From Brevibacillus parabrevis (GTDB taxonomy: Bacteria; Bacillota; Bacilli; Brevibacillales; Brevibacillaceae), in NCBI RefSeq assembly GCF_003710905.1, contig NZ_RHHV01000008.1:62001-126000 (forward strand): a stretch of DNA of 64,000 bases, given 5' to 3'. The notes beneath the pieces are model-generated. The model worked only from the letters and a program-made list of their open reading frames with translations, was not told the DNA's origin and searched no databases. Shown in pieces: positions 43,489 to 53,150 of this stretch. Numbering within the stretch: the stretch's first letter is position 1; each line of letters begins with the position of its first letter. The position numbers were made by a program, and so were the translations under genes.

Positions 43489-44421
43489 ATGTGGAAATAC
43501 ATGCTCAAGCGGTCGCTGTCGATGGTCATAACGTTATGGCTCATCGCCACATTGACGTTTGTCATCATGCACCTGATTCCCGGCGATCCGTTCGCGACGG
43601 AAGCGCGCATGCTGCCGGAAGAGGTGGTGCAGAACATGCGGGAGCGATACCACCTCGATAAACCGCTGATTGAGCAGTATGTCCAGTATATGAATGGACT
43701 GATTCATCTCGATCTCGGCCCTTCGATTCAACAAAAGTCGCAGGACGTCACGACGTTGATTCAAAGCGGCTTTCCAGCGTCAGCCGTACTCGGTTTGCAG
43801 TCGCTGGTGATCGCCCTGACCGGGGGCATCGCGCTCGGAGTCGTTGCAGCTCTGTTTCACAACCGCCTGATGGATTATGCGGCGATGTTTTTTGCCATCC
43901 TCGGCATCTCGGTTCCGAGCTTCATCCTGGCTCCTTTACTCATCAAGTATTTTGCGGTGAAGTGGGAGCTGCTTCCGGTAGCGTCCTGGGATGGCTGGGA
44001 ATACTCCGTGCTCCCGTCCGTTGCACTGGCGATCGGGCCGCTGGCGATTATTGCCCGCTTTGTCCGCACCAGCATGATCGAGGTGTTTGACCAGGACTAC
44101 ATGAGCACGGCGGAGGCAAAAGGGCTTTCGACTTTTCACATCGTGTTCCGCCACGGTATCCGCAATGCGATTCTTCCGGTCATTACGTTTATCGGCCCGC
44201 TGTTTGCCAACTTGATTACGGGCACATTTGTCGTCGAAAAGATTTTCGCGATCCCGGGCATCGGCAAATATTTCGTGGAAAGTATTTTCAATCGCGATTA
44301 TCCGGTTATTCTCGGAACTTCTGTCTTTTACAGTGCCGTCCTGATTTTGACCTTGTTTGTCACCGATATTTTGTACCGATTCGTCGATCCGCGAATCAAA
44401 TTAGCCAATGGAGGGGAATAG
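43489..44421 (+). CDS. oppB: Oligopeptide ABC transporter permease OppB
   Basis: The 310-residue membrane protein is the first of five opp genes. The N-terminal LIPGDPFATEARMLPEEVV segment and the RTSMIEVFDQDYMSTAEAKG...FRHGIRNAILPVITFIG EAA loop identify an OppB/DppB permease with six helices. The EAA loop contacts the OppD/F ATPases. GGGGAGG precedes the ATG. OppC starts 4 bp after its stop. Confidence 0.95.
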   Translation: MWKYMLKRSLSMVITLWLIATLTFVIMHLIPGDPFATEARMLPEEVVQNMRERYHLDKPLIEQYVQYMNGLIHLDLGPSIQQKSQDVTTLIQSGFPASAVLGLQSLVIALTGGIALGVVAALFHNRLMDYAAMFFAILGISVPSFILAPLLIKYFAVKWELLPVASWDGWEYSVLPSVALAIGPLAIIARFVRTSMIEVFDQDYMSTAEAKGLSTFHIVFRHGIRNAILPVITFIGPLFANLITGTFVVEKIFAIPGIGKYFVESIFNRDYPVILGTSVFYSAVLILTLFVTDILYRFVDPRIKLANGGE

Positions 44422-44425
44422 CGCG

Positions 44426-45376
44426 ATGGCAGAAGTATCACAAGTGCCAGATGAACTTTTTCGCCCGCTTGATCGCAGCCGATTCGACAGTCACAACGCC
44501 ATGCGGCCGAGTGCGAGCTACGGCCTGGAAAGCATCCGGAAAATTTTTCGCAACAAGCTGGCGGTTCTGGGCTTTTGTTTGCTCGGGGCAATCGTGATCT
44601 TGTCCGCATTTGGGCCGGGCATGCTTCCTTACTCCGCCAGCGAGCAATCTCTCGTCTCGGGCAATTTGCCGCTGTCAGACGAGCATTGGTTTGGAACGGA
44701 CGACCTCGGCCGCGACATGTGGGTGCGCACCTGGGAAGGAGGGCGAATCTCCCTGTTCATCGGAGTCGTTGCCGCCCTGATCGACTTGGTCATCGGCGTA
44801 GTGGTCGGCGGGTTGTCGGGTTACATGGCGGGTCGCGGCAAATGGGGCGATCGCATTGACAATTTCCTGATGCGGCTGGTCGAGATCTTGTACGGAATCC
44901 CGTATTTGTTGGTCGTGATTTTGCTGATGGTCATCATGGAGCCTGGACTGGCCACGATTATTACGGCGTTGTCGATCACGGGCTGGGTCGGGATGGCTCG
45001 GCTGGTACGCGGGCAAATTTTGCAGGTAAAAGGCCAGGAGTACGTGCTGGCGGCGGAAAAGCTGGGAACGCCGCACGCGAAAATCATTTGGCGGCACCTG
45101 ATTCCGAACGTCGCCGGGATTATTATCGTCAACTTGACCTTTACGATCCCGCAGGCCATTTTTGCCGAATCATTCCTCAGCTTTCTCGGTTTGGGCGTGC
45201 AGGCTCCGACCGCGAGCTGGGGCACGATGGCAAACGATGGGTTAGCCGTGATTTTGAGCGGGCAATGGTGGAGGCTGTTTTTTCCGGGGGTCATGATTTC
45301 CTTGACGATGTTTGCTTTTAACGCGATCGGAGACGGATTGCAGGACGCCTTCAACCCGAGGGGCGGCAAAGCTTGA
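44426..45376 (+). CDS. oppC: Oligopeptide ABC transporter permease OppC
   Basis: The 316-residue partner of OppB has an N-terminal cytoplasmic stretch, then [19 protein letters not shown] and [20 protein letters not shown], the marker of OppC/DppC. The EAA loop [20 protein letters not shown] follows, and it ends near [11 protein letters not shown]. The ATG at 44426 follows GGAGGGG. It is closely spaced with oppB and oppD, giving a polycistronic transporter operon. Confidence 0.96.
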   Translation: MAEVSQVPDELFRPLDRSRFDSHNAMRPSASYGLESIRKIFRNKLAVLGFCLLGAIVILSAFGPGMLPYSASEQSLVSGNLPLSDEHWFGTDDLGRDMWVRTWEGGRISLFIGVVAALIDLVIGVVVGGLSGYMAGRGKWGDRIDNFLMRLVEILYGIPYLLVVILLMVIMEPGLATIITALSITGWVGMARLVRGQILQVKGQEYVLAAEKLGTPHAKIIWRHLIPNVAGIIIVNLTFTIPQAIFAESFLSFLGLGVQAPTASWGTMANDGLAVILSGQWWRLFFPGVMISLTMFAFNAIGDGLQDAFNPRGGKA

Positions 45377-45390
45377 AGGAGGAACGACAG

Positions 45391-46413
45391 ATGACGAATG
45401 TGCTGGAAGTGGAAGATTTGCATGTCTCCTTCCGAGCTTATGGCGGGGAAATCCAGGCAGTTCGCGGCGTGAGCTTCGCCGTGCGGCCAGGCGAGACACT
45501 GGCGATTGTCGGGGAGAGCGGCTGCGGAAAAAGCGTGACGGCGCGGGCGATTTTGGGCATGGTGAAAGCGCCGCGGGGCCGCGTGAAGAAAGGGAGCGTC
45601 CGTTTGCAGGGCAGAGAGTTGTCCTGTCTCGGGAAAAAAGAGTTGCAACAAGTGCGCGGAGCACAAATCGGCATGATTTTTCAAGACCCGATGACTTCGC
45701 TGAATCCGACGATGAAGATCGGGACGCAAATCGCGGAAGTGCTGATCAAGCATCAAAAGCTGGCCAAAAAGCAGGCGCGCGAAAAGGCGATCGAGCTGCT
45801 GGCGGCGGTCGGCATCCCGGAGCCTGCCCGACGGTACGAGCAGTATCCTCACGAATGCAGCGGAGGGATGAGACAGCGGATCGTGATCGCCATAGCCTTG
45901 GCCTGCGACCCTGAGCTGATCATTGCGGATGAGCCGACGACCGCTCTGGACGTGACGATCCAGGCGCAGATTTTGGCTCTATTGAATGATTTGCAACGCA
46001 CAAAAGGCACGTCGATCATCATGATCACGCACGACTTGGGCGTAGTGGCGGAAGTGGCCGATCAGATGGCGGTCATGTACGCCGGGATCATCGTCGAGCA
46101 AGGGCCAGTAGAGGAAATATTCGACAACCCGCAGCATCCGTACACAAAAGGGCTGCTGCAATCGGTGCCGCGTCTGGATCAGCCGAGCGAGGAACGGCTC
46201 ATTCCGATCCAGGGCGCACCGCCCGATCTGTTTGCGCCGCCTGCGGGCTGCCCGTTTGCCGCCAGATGCGATCACGCGATGGAAGTGTGCGCGCAGTACA
46301 TGCCGAAAAGCACGGCGTTTTCAGCGCAGCATCAGGCCAAATGCTGGCTGCACGATCGGCGTGCGCACCGCGTCGAGGAACTGGTGAGTGCAGGGAGGGA
46401 GCAGCATGTCTGA
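45391..46413 (+). CDS. oppD: Oligopeptide ABC transporter ATPase OppD
   Basis: The 340-residue ATPase has Walker [12 protein letters not shown] (about residues 38-48), Q-loop [12 protein letters not shown], signature [12 protein letters not shown] and Walker [13 protein letters not shown]. It carries the C-terminal oligopeptide extension [18 protein letters not shown], whose cysteines may hold an iron-sulphur cluster. AAGGAGG precedes the ATG at 45391. OppF starts 8 bp before this gene ends. Confidence 0.96.
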   Translation: MTNVLEVEDLHVSFRAYGGEIQAVRGVSFAVRPGETLAIVGESGCGKSVTARAILGMVKAPRGRVKKGSVRLQGRELSCLGKKELQQVRGAQIGMIFQDPMTSLNPTMKIGTQIAEVLIKHQKLAKKQAREKAIELLAAVGIPEPARRYEQYPHECSGGMRQRIVIAIALACDPELIIADEPTTALDVTIQAQILALLNDLQRTKGTSIIMITHDLGVVAEVADQMAVMYAGIIVEQGPVEEIFDNPQHPYTKGLLQSVPRLDQPSEERLIPIQGAPPDLFAPPAGCPFAARCDHAMEVCAQYMPKSTAFSAQHQAKCWLHDRRAHRVEELVSAGREQHV

Positions 46414-47359
46414 CATATTGGTAGAGGTAAACGAACTGCGCAAATATTATTCGATCGGCAACGGCAGACAGGTCAAGTCCGTAGACGACATCTCGTTTTC
46501 GATCCGCAAAGGGGAGACGCTCGGACTGGTCGGCGAGAGCGGCAGCGGCAAGTCGACGCTCGGCCGGACCATAGTCGGCCTGTACCCGCCGACGAGCGGC
46601 TCGGTCAGCTTTGCGGGAACCGATCTGGCTACGGCACGCGGCAGGCAAAAGCGCGAGATCAATCGCCAGATGCAGCTCATTTTTCAAGACCCGCAATCTT
46701 CGCTCAACCCGCGCTTGCGAGTAGGCGAGATCATCGCGGAAGGAATCGAGGCCCACGGCTTGGCAAAAGGCCGCGAGAAAGCGGAGCGGGTGCACCAGTT
46801 GCTGGAAAAAGTCGGCTTGCACCCGGACCATGCGAAGCGGTATCCGCACGAATTTAGCGGCGGACAGCGGCAACGGATCGGAATTGCCCGGGCGCTCGCT
46901 GTGCAGCCCAGCTTCATCGTGGCGGATGAGCCGATTTCCGCCCTGGACGTCTCGATTCAGGCGCAAGTGGTGAATTTGCTGGCCGATTTGCAAGCGGAAA
47001 GCCAACTGACGTATTTGTTCATCGCCCACGATCTGGCTATGGTCAAATACATCAGCGACCGGATCGGCGTGATGTATTTGGGCCGCATGATGGAGCTGGC
47101 TGAAAGCGATGACCTTTTTGCCAAGCCGCTGCATCCGTATACGCAAGTGCTGCTGTCTACGATGCCGGTATCTCATCCGAAGCATCGTGCAGAACGCGAA
47201 CGCATTGTCATCGGCGAACCGCCAAGCCCGATCAATCCGCCAACAGGCTGCCCGTTTCAGACGAGATGCCCGCAGGCCATGGGCATTTGCAAACAAATCG
47301 CGCCAACCTGGAGGGAGGTGGAGGCCAAGCACTGGGTAGCCTGCTTTTTATACGAGTAA
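46406..47359 (+). CDS. oppF: Oligopeptide ABC transporter ATPase OppF
   Basis: The 317-residue second ATPase has GESGSGKSTLGRT (Walker A), the D-loop region IFQDPQSSLNPR, signature FSGGQRQRIGIA, Walker B IVADEPISALDVS and the extension PPTGCPFQTRCPQAMGICK. It overlaps oppD by 8 bp with its ribosome site GGGAGGGAG inside that gene. Together OppD and OppF power peptide uptake. Confidence 0.96.
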   Translation: MSDILVEVNELRKYYSIGNGRQVKSVDDISFSIRKGETLGLVGESGSGKSTLGRTIVGLYPPTSGSVSFAGTDLATARGRQKREINRQMQLIFQDPQSSLNPRLRVGEIIAEGIEAHGLAKGREKAERVHQLLEKVGLHPDHAKRYPHEFSGGQRQRIGIARALAVQPSFIVADEPISALDVSIQAQVVNLLADLQAESQLTYLFIAHDLAMVKYISDRIGVMYLGRMMELAESDDLFAKPLHPYTQVLLSTMPVSHPKHRAERERIVIGEPPSPINPPTGCPFQTRCPQAMGICKQIAPTWREVEAKHWVACFLYE

Positions 47360-47389
47360 TCGAGAGAGAAACATACGGAGGAGAGAGAC

Positions 47390-49036
47390 ATGAAAAAGAA
47401 ACTACTTACCGCTGCTGCTTTGCTGATGCTGGTTGTTCCAGGGTTGGCCGCGTGCAGTAAGGACACGCCAGCAGCTTCGGATACAAAGACAGGCCAAACG
47501 ACTACGCAAGCGGCCGCCATCAAGCAAGAAGTGACCGCCAACCTCAAAGGAGAGCCGTACACACTCGATCCGGCGTTCGCTTCCGACTCGACTTCGTACT
47601 GGGTGATCGACCATCTGTACGAAGGACTGTATCGCTATAACGACAAGGGAGAACTGGTGGAAGGCGCAGCCGAAAAAATCGAGATTTCCCCGGACGGAAA
47701 GACGTACACTTTTCACATTCGCAAAGGCTTGAAATGGTCCAACGGCGATGCGTTGACCGCCAAAGATTTCGAATTTGCCTGGAAGCGGGTACTGGACCCG
47801 CAAACAGCGGCATATGAGCCTTCTGCCCTGTACTACATCGAAGGCGCCGAGGAGTACAACACAGGAAAAGGCCCGCTGGACAAGGTGAAAATCTCGACGC
47901 CGGATGAATATACGCTCGTCGTCGGCCTGAAAAATCCGGCAAGTTTCTTCCCGAAAGTGGCGATTGGCCGCCCGTACTTGCCTGTGAACCCGAAAGTCGT
48001 GCAAGCGGACAAAAACTGGGCAGGAGAAGCGAAAAGCATCGTGACAAACGGCGCATACAAAGTTGGCGCCTGGGAGCACAACAACGAACTGACGCTGGCG
48101 AAAAACGACCAGTATTGGGAAAAAGATGCCGTGACTATGGAAACGGTGCATTTTAAAATGGTCAACGATGCCACGACCGCTTATCAAATGTACAAGACAG
48201 GCAAGCTTGATCTGATCGATACGTTGCCAACCGATGTGATCGAACAGGAAAAAGGCAAGGATGAGTACAAGGCAGTCGCTGACTTTGGCGTGTATACATA
48301 CACGTTCAACACTTCCGCAGAACCGTTCAACAACGCGAAAATCAGACGGGCATTCACAATAGCAATTGACCGCGAGGCGATCACCAATAACATCACCAAA
48401 GGCGATCAAAAAGCGGCCTACGGCTACGTCGCTTACGGCGTGACCACGCCATCCGGCAAAGACTTCCGCGATGAAGTAGCGCCTTATTACAGCAACGATC
48501 CAGCCGAAGCGAAAAAGCTGCTGGAAGAAGGCATGAAGGAGCAAGGCTGGTCGACGCTCCCTGCCGTTACGTTGAAATACAGCACAGGAGAGACGCATAA
48601 AAAAGTAGCAGAAGCTCTGCAAGAAATGTTCCGCAAAAACCTGGGCGTAGAAATCAAGCTGGAGCACCAGGAGTGGAAGACCTACATCGATACGTACAAA
48701 CAAATGAACTTCCAAATCGCGCGCATGGGCTGGACCGGATCGTATCTGGACCCGCTGGCTGTGCTGGAACTGTACACAAGCAAAAGCTCCAGCAACTTCA
48801 CCAAATGGGAAAATGCGAAGTACGACCAGCTGATCGAACAGGCGAGAGTGGAACAGGATCAGGAAAAACGCAACAAACTTTTGCATGAAGCAGAAGATGT
48901 ATTGATGGCAGAATTGCCGATCATTCCGGTCTACTTCTATACACAAAACTACTTGAACAGCAAAAAAATCGAAGGAATCCAGTACAGCGTGACGCGGGAG
49001 CCAGATTTCCGCCAGGCGAAAAAGGTAGCCGAATAA
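47390..49036 (+). CDS. oppA: Peptide-binding lipoprotein OppA of the opp operon
   Basis: The 548-residue SBP family 5 protein has the lipobox LAAC (Cys about residue 22) and the segments GEPYTLDPAFASDSTSYWVI and GLKWSNGDALTAKDFEFAWK. It closes the opp operon, 30 bp after oppF, with its own GGAGGAG site. OppA last in the operon is a less common order than OppA first. It resembles the orphan copy at 30831-32522 over the family core, suggesting an old duplication with different peptide preferences. Confidence 0.95.
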   Translation: MKKKLLTAAALLMLVVPGLAACSKDTPAASDTKTGQTTTQAAAIKQEVTANLKGEPYTLDPAFASDSTSYWVIDHLYEGLYRYNDKGELVEGAAEKIEISPDGKTYTFHIRKGLKWSNGDALTAKDFEFAWKRVLDPQTAAYEPSALYYIEGAEEYNTGKGPLDKVKISTPDEYTLVVGLKNPASFFPKVAIGRPYLPVNPKVVQADKNWAGEAKSIVTNGAYKVGAWEHNNELTLAKNDQYWEKDAVTMETVHFKMVNDATTAYQMYKTGKLDLIDTLPTDVIEQEKGKDEYKAVADFGVYTYTFNTSAEPFNNAKIRRAFTIAIDREAITNNITKGDQKAAYGYVAYGVTTPSGKDFRDEVAPYYSNDPAEAKKLLEEGMKEQGWSTLPAVTLKYSTGETHKKVAEALQEMFRKNLGVEIKLEHQEWKTYIDTYKQMNFQIARMGWTGSYLDPLAVLELYTSKSSSNFTKWENAKYDQLIEQARVEQDQEKRNKLLHEAEDVLMAELPIIPVYFYTQNYLNSKKIEGIQYSVTREPDFRQAKKVAE

Positions 49037-49072
49037 ATCGTGCCCGCTGGCCCGGGACACGCAAGAAAACAA

Positions 49073-49106
49073 GGGGAGCCTCTCAAGTCAGGGAGGCTCC
49101 TTTTTC
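49073..49106 (+). terminator. Terminator of the opp operon
   Basis: GGAGCCTC pairs with GAGGCTCC around 10 bases and is followed by TTTTT. Confidence 0.9.
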
Positions 49107-49243
49107 CTATGGAACAGACAAGCAGAGATAAGGCAATGTTGTGAAATAGTGTTTTCCTCCTAGTAGAATGAGGGTAATATATAGGTAGATAGAACCGTGT
49201 GCGAGAAAGCAATGGATCGTAGAGGGCGTGAGGAGAACGAGTG

Positions 49244-49492
49244 ATGATGGATACGTGTTTCAAATGCGGAAGCAAAATGAATCCGAACGAATATAGCTGT
49301 CACGTCTGTGGTCAAAACGAAATGGAAGACTATCGGATGATTCGCAATTACGTGCGGAGTTATCCCAATTCGAATGCGATGCAAATTGCCAACGCGACGG
49401 GTATCTCCGTCTCGAAAATATTGCGCTACATCAAAAATGGCTCCCTGACCGTCGTGGACAATCAGTCGCGCAGAGGACGGCGTTTTGACTGA
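49244..49492 (+). CDS. Zinc-ribbon and helix-turn-helix protein (YvyF-like)
   Basis: The 82-residue protein has two CxxC pairs (CFKC and CHVC, residues 5-8 and 19-22) that should bind zinc. A helix-turn-helix-like tail follows (IRNYVRSYPNSNAMQIANAT, then GISVSKILRYIKNG). The tail closely resembles the C-terminal part of the flagellar-operon protein YvyF (TIGR03826), but the protein is shorter and not near flagellar genes. ATG at 49244 gives 8-bp spacing to AGGAG; a GTG and a second ATG flank it. A small transcription or RNA-binding regulator is the likeliest role. Confidence 0.75.
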   Translation: MMDTCFKCGSKMNPNEYSCHVCGQNEMEDYRMIRNYVRSYPNSNAMQIANATGISVSKILRYIKNGSLTVVDNQSRRGRRFD

Positions 49493-49505
49493 ACCGGAGA
49501 TGGAC

Positions 49506-49558
49506 GAAAAGCCCGCACGCTCACATGTTTTGCGCATGTTGCAGCTTGCGGGCTTTGT
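49506..49558. terminator. Bidirectional terminator
   Basis: AAAGCCCGC pairs with GCGGGCTTT, with a partial inner stem (GCAAC or AGCTT and related bases). It separates the zinc-ribbon gene and the convergent methyltransferase gene. Confidence 0.8.
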
Positions 49559-49580
49559 TGTGCTTGTATGCTGGCGCTGG

Positions 49581-50999
49581 CTACAGCCACCGCAGTCCTT
49601 TCGGATAATGATTTTTCAACTGCCCCTCGGACTGTTTGCCCCAGCCGAGCGAAAAGCCGTCGACGGTGACAAGTGTCCAGCCGTTTGCTCCGTCTCTTGC
49701 GAGGGCTTCGCCTTTCAAATAGCGCACGACTTGCGGATCATCCGAAGCGTAGGAGGCTACGCGGGCTGCCTGTGCGGGTGTGCTGGCGAGCGCGAGCGCA
49801 TGGGCTGGCTCCAGCCGATTTTTTTTCACGGTGCCGAGGTGGAGTCCGACGCGTGCGACCTTCAGCTTGTCCCAATCAAAGCCAGGCAGCGGCGAGTAGT
49901 AAAGCTGTTCGCCAAACAAAAGAAATGCGGACTCGTCCGCAAACTCGGCGAGAAGCTCGGGCATCGCTTCCTCGGCAAAAGCGCGCCAGGCCAAGAGCGC
50001 TTCCTTGCGTCCGGCGGGAGCGGTTTTGGCTTTTGCCGCGCGTTTGTCCTTGCGCTTTTCTGGTAGCTCGCTGGAGTCGGCATCGTGGCTTTTTTGCAGC
50101 TTGGCGAGGTAATGACCTTCCCCTTGCAAAAGGTGCGGCCACAAGCGCGCTGTCTTGCCGAGCGGCTCGCAGCGAGGATTGGCCCAGTCGGGTTGCCCCG
50201 GCGCAAACCATCCTGGCTCAGGCAGCTCCACGACCGTAAATTCCGGGTGACGGGTCAGGAAATCGACGAGAGACTGCTCATTTTCCAGCGGCGCGAACGT
50301 GCACGTCGAGTAGACTAGCGTTCCCCCGGGCTTGAGCATAGCACTGGCAGCGTCGAGAATGTCTTGCTGCATGAGGTGGCATTCTGTCACTTTGTCGGGC
50401 GACCAGTCTTCGATGGCTTCCGGCAGCTTGCGGAACATGCCTTCGCCCGAGCACGGTGCGTCCACGAGAATTTTGTCGAAAAACTGCGGGAAGCGCTCTT
50501 GCAATTTTTCCGGTGTCTCGTTGGTCACAACCGCATTTTTGACGCCGCAGCGCTCCAGGTTTTCCGCCAAAGCCTTGACGCGAACCGGATGGATTTCGTT
50601 GGCAACGAGCAAGCCCTGACCGTTCAGGCCCGCAGCGAGCTGCGTCGACTTGCCTCCCGGAGCGGCGCACAGGTCGAGAATGCGCTCCCCTGGCTGGGCG
50701 TCCAGCGCTTCGGCCGCAGACATCGCGCTTGGCTCTTGCAAGTAATACAACCCAGCGGCGTGATACGGATGTTTTCCGGGACGCTCCTGGTCTTGGTAGC
50801 GAAACCCGTTCACACACCAGGATACCGGCTCCAAAGCAAAAGGCGAGCGGGACAGAAACTGCTCGCGCGCGACTTTGAGCGGATTGACCCGCAATCCGTA
50901 CGTAACAGGTTGGTCGTAGGATGCGAGGAACGCTGCGAACTCCTGGTTCAGCAGGCTTTTCATACGTTCTGTGAAGAGTCCGGGTAGATTTTGTGTCAT
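49581..50999 (-). CDS. RsmF/NOP2-type 16S rRNA (cytosine-C5) methyltransferase
   Basis: The 472-residue enzyme has the NOL1/NOP2/Sun fold. LDLCAAPGGKSTQLA is the SAM motif (about residues 107-121), DAPCSGEGMFRK has the catalytic-release Cys, and LVYSTCTFAPLENE has the catalytic Cys. The N-terminal LPGLFTERMKSLLNQEFAAF and the C-terminal PUA-like region (FLLFGEQLYYSPLPG and after) are those of RsmF/YebU proteins. ATG at 50999 has GGAGG 5 bp before it. It would modify a cytosine of 16S rRNA; the exact position is not shown. Confidence 0.9.
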   Translation of the reverse strand: MTQNLPGLFTERMKSLLNQEFAAFLASYDQPVTYGLRVNPLKVAREQFLSRSPFALEPVSWCVNGFRYQDQERPGKHPYHAAGLYYLQEPSAMSAAEALDAQPGERILDLCAAPGGKSTQLAAGLNGQGLLVANEIHPVRVKALAENLERCGVKNAVVTNETPEKLQERFPQFFDKILVDAPCSGEGMFRKLPEAIEDWSPDKVTECHLMQQDILDAASAMLKPGGTLVYSTCTFAPLENEQSLVDFLTRHPEFTVVELPEPGWFAPGQPDWANPRCEPLGKTARLWPHLLQGEGHYLAKLQKSHDADSSELPEKRKDKRAAKAKTAPAGRKEALLAWRAFAEEAMPELLAEFADESAFLLFGEQLYYSPLPGFDWDKLKVARVGLHLGTVKKNRLEPAHALALASTPAQAARVASYASDDPQVVRYLKGEALARDGANGWTLVTVDGFSLGWGKQSEGQLKNHYPKGLRWL

Positions 51000-51085
51000 A
51001 AATGCCTCCGTTGTCAGATTTTGGCCGCAAGTAAAAGGAAAAGCTAGAATCATGGCGAATCATAGAAAATGAGGTGAGAGCTTTT

Positions 51086-51841
51086 ATGAAGGGATCCCGT
51101 GCAGAACGCTACCGCTCCCGGCGGAGGAACGACTCGGAAGTCAGCCGGTTTTGGATCATGGGGTTGCTTTTCTCACTGCTGGTGCTCGCTTTTGAATTCT
51201 TCATCGAAATTCCCGCCGATGCAGATTGGCTTGTGGATATGGAGATGGCTTTGTTTTCGGCCAGCTTTACTTTGCTCGCCTTTTACCTGCTCGGGCTTAC
51301 CTTTGCCTTTTCCCGCCATCAAAAGGCAGGGAAGATCAATCACCAGATCATCATCTATGTATGGTTGGGGGCGATCTTGTTTCACCTGTTCCTGCTCATC
51401 AGCAACTTGTCCAATCAGCATGTGTACAAGGCAGGGATCATTCTATTTTTAGGGCCTTTGTTTTTGACTGTCTACCATTTTATCACGTACTTGTCCGCTT
51501 TGCGCGAGGAGCGTGAGGAGCAGGAGGCAGCTACGGCTGCTTCGCTGGAGCGCACGGCCTACCAGATGATTTTGGAGGGCGGCAAAGTGTACAGCGAAAT
51601 CAGCCGGTTAAAAACAGAATATCCAGAAGTGGATCAGATGCTTCGAGCCAACGATTTTCACGATAGATTGGAGCGCTATGCCCTGGAAATGCAACAGTAT
51701 TTGCAGGTCAAGCAATTTGAGCGCAAAGACGTGGAGTTGTTGGAGGGACATTACTATTTCTTGGAGAATTTGCTGAGTCTCGCCAAGCAGCACCCCGGGA
51801 TCACCGAATCCCGCGCGTACTCTCGGCGAAAAGACATGTAA
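51086..51841 (+). CDS. Four-helix membrane protein with coiled-coil tail
   Basis: The 251-residue protein has a basic N-terminus (RAERYRSRRRND), four hydrophobic helices (about residues 24-44, 53-73, 87-107, 115-137), and a cytoplasmic helical tail of about 110 residues with heptad-like spacing (SALREEREEQEAATAASLERT and after). No enzymatic motif is evident. It is followed 24 bp downstream by a soluble chemoreceptor-like protein. I infer that the pair may work together, the membrane part sensing and the tail docking to the cytoplasmic coiled coil. No recognised family. Confidence 0.7.
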   Translation: MKGSRAERYRSRRRNDSEVSRFWIMGLLFSLLVLAFEFFIEIPADADWLVDMEMALFSASFTLLAFYLLGLTFAFSRHQKAGKINHQIIIYVWLGAILFHLFLLISNLSNQHVYKAGIILFLGPLFLTVYHFITYLSALREEREEQEAATAASLERTAYQMILEGGKVYSEISRLKTEYPEVDQMLRANDFHDRLERYALEMQQYLQVKQFERKDVELLEGHYYFLENLLSLAKQHPGITESRAYSRRKDM

Positions 51842-51865
51842 AGCGAAAAAGGAGAGGGAAAGCGG

Positions 51866-52819
51866 ATGTTTTGGAAAAAGGACAAAGGACTTGCGGAAAA
51901 AGAAACAGCAGCAGCGGCAGCAGTGACAACCGTGACAAAAGAGAGCGCAGCACACCAGGCAGACACGTGGAAAAAGGAACTTCGCGGGTTATACGAGCAG
52001 ATGGGCGCCATCATTTCGCAGCACAATGAAGTAAATGCTCAGCATGATGGGCTTGCCCGTCTGGCGACACAAATGAAAAACGTCGTAGAAAAAATTCAGG
52101 CCATCAACGAAAAAGACGATGAATCCGCCAACCAGCTCTCCATTCGTGGCGAGCGGTTGACGGCTATCTGCAAAGAGTCCGTAGAGCGTTCAGATGCGGG
52201 CAAAAAGGCGATGACAGAAGTCGTAGATGTCATGAGCCAGCTGGAAAAGGAATCGACGAACACATCCCGCTCCATGAGCCGTCTCGAAGAACGTTCTTCG
52301 GAAATTACCAGCATCGTTAAAGTGATCAGCGACATCGCCAACCAGACGAATTTGCTCGCGCTCAACGCAGCCATCGAGGCGGCGCGTGCGGGTGAACAAG
52401 GCCGCGGCTTTGCCGTAGTAGCGGACGAGGTGCGCAAGCTGGCGGAAATGACGGCCAATTCGACCAAGACGATCGCTGATTTGATTGGCAAAATCCAGGA
52501 AGAGACGAAGGAAGCGCTCGCCAACAGCGAGAAGAGCGGCAACGCGATCAAAAGCGGACTGTCCATCAGCAAGGAAGCATCGGAGAAAATGGAGGGCATC
52601 GCGCGTGCTTTCCACGAAGTCAACGGCGAAGTGGCAGGCGTGATGCAGATCATCCAGCAGCAAAAACGCTTTGCCGATGAGGTTTCCGGCCAGGTCAATG
52701 AAGCGCGGGACTTGCTGGACGGCTTGAACGACGATTTGATCGGGCACGTCAAAGAAGCGGGTGTGGTCGATCATCTTTTGCAGGCAAGTTTGAAGGAACT
52801 CAAAAAAGTATTGTCCTAA
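51866..52819 (+). CDS. Soluble methyl-accepting chemotaxis-type protein (YfmS-like)
   Basis: The 317-residue protein lacks membrane segments. It starts with a charged tail and enters a coiled coil with the MCP hairpin tip [20 protein letters not shown] (about residues 154-173), continuing as [19 protein letters not shown]. Thus it has a full kinase-control tip without its own HAMP or sensor. B. subtilis YfmS is a comparable soluble receptor. GGAGAGGG precedes the ATG. The upstream membrane gene is the obvious partner. A terminator follows. Confidence 0.9.
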   Translation: MFWKKDKGLAEKETAAAAAVTTVTKESAAHQADTWKKELRGLYEQMGAIISQHNEVNAQHDGLARLATQMKNVVEKIQAINEKDDESANQLSIRGERLTAICKESVERSDAGKKAMTEVVDVMSQLEKESTNTSRSMSRLEERSSEITSIVKVISDIANQTNLLALNAAIEAARAGEQGRGFAVVADEVRKLAEMTANSTKTIADLIGKIQEETKEALANSEKSGNAIKSGLSISKEASEKMEGIARAFHEVNGEVAGVMQIIQQQKRFADEVSGQVNEARDLLDGLNDDLIGHVKEAGVVDHLLQASLKELKKVLS

Positions 52820-52840
52820 TTCATTTTTTTAGAAACGAAA

Positions 52841-52881
52841 AGTCCCTCACCACAGTCTTTAAAGGTGAGGGATTTTTTTTA
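52841..52881 (+). terminator. Terminator after the soluble chemoreceptor gene
   Basis: TCCCTCACC pairs with GGTGAGGGA around 12 bases and is followed by eight T residues. Confidence 0.9.
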
Positions 52882-53150
52882 TGGAAAAAAACACCTGGCA
52901 GTGTACGCCGAGCCGATCCAGCTTGGCAGCCATTCGTGATAGGCGGATATGGTTGGGCGCTGGCTTGCGGGAATAGGGTAAGCGCCAGTCGGAACTTGAT
53001 CGAGTTGCTCAGGACGGCTGTTGTTGAGTCTGTGCGACGCGACATCGTGGGAGTCCTTTCGCGTTAGATGGTATCATTTTCAAGCTGATACAAGAAATGT
53101 TTGATTCGCAAGTATGAAATGGAGGAGTTTTTTTCAAACAGGAGGATGAG
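52882..53150. other. Spacer before the secreted protein gene
   Basis: No credible gene is seen; the minus-strand 74-codon frame here overlaps the terminator and has no family match. AT-rich sequence from about 53060 to 53140 probably holds the promoter of the next gene. The ribosome site AGGAGG lies at 53141-53146. Confidence 0.45.

Noticed and set aside
52821..53045. 74-codon minus-strand frame after the soluble chemoreceptor
   Set aside because: It overlaps a clear terminator and shows no protein-like features.
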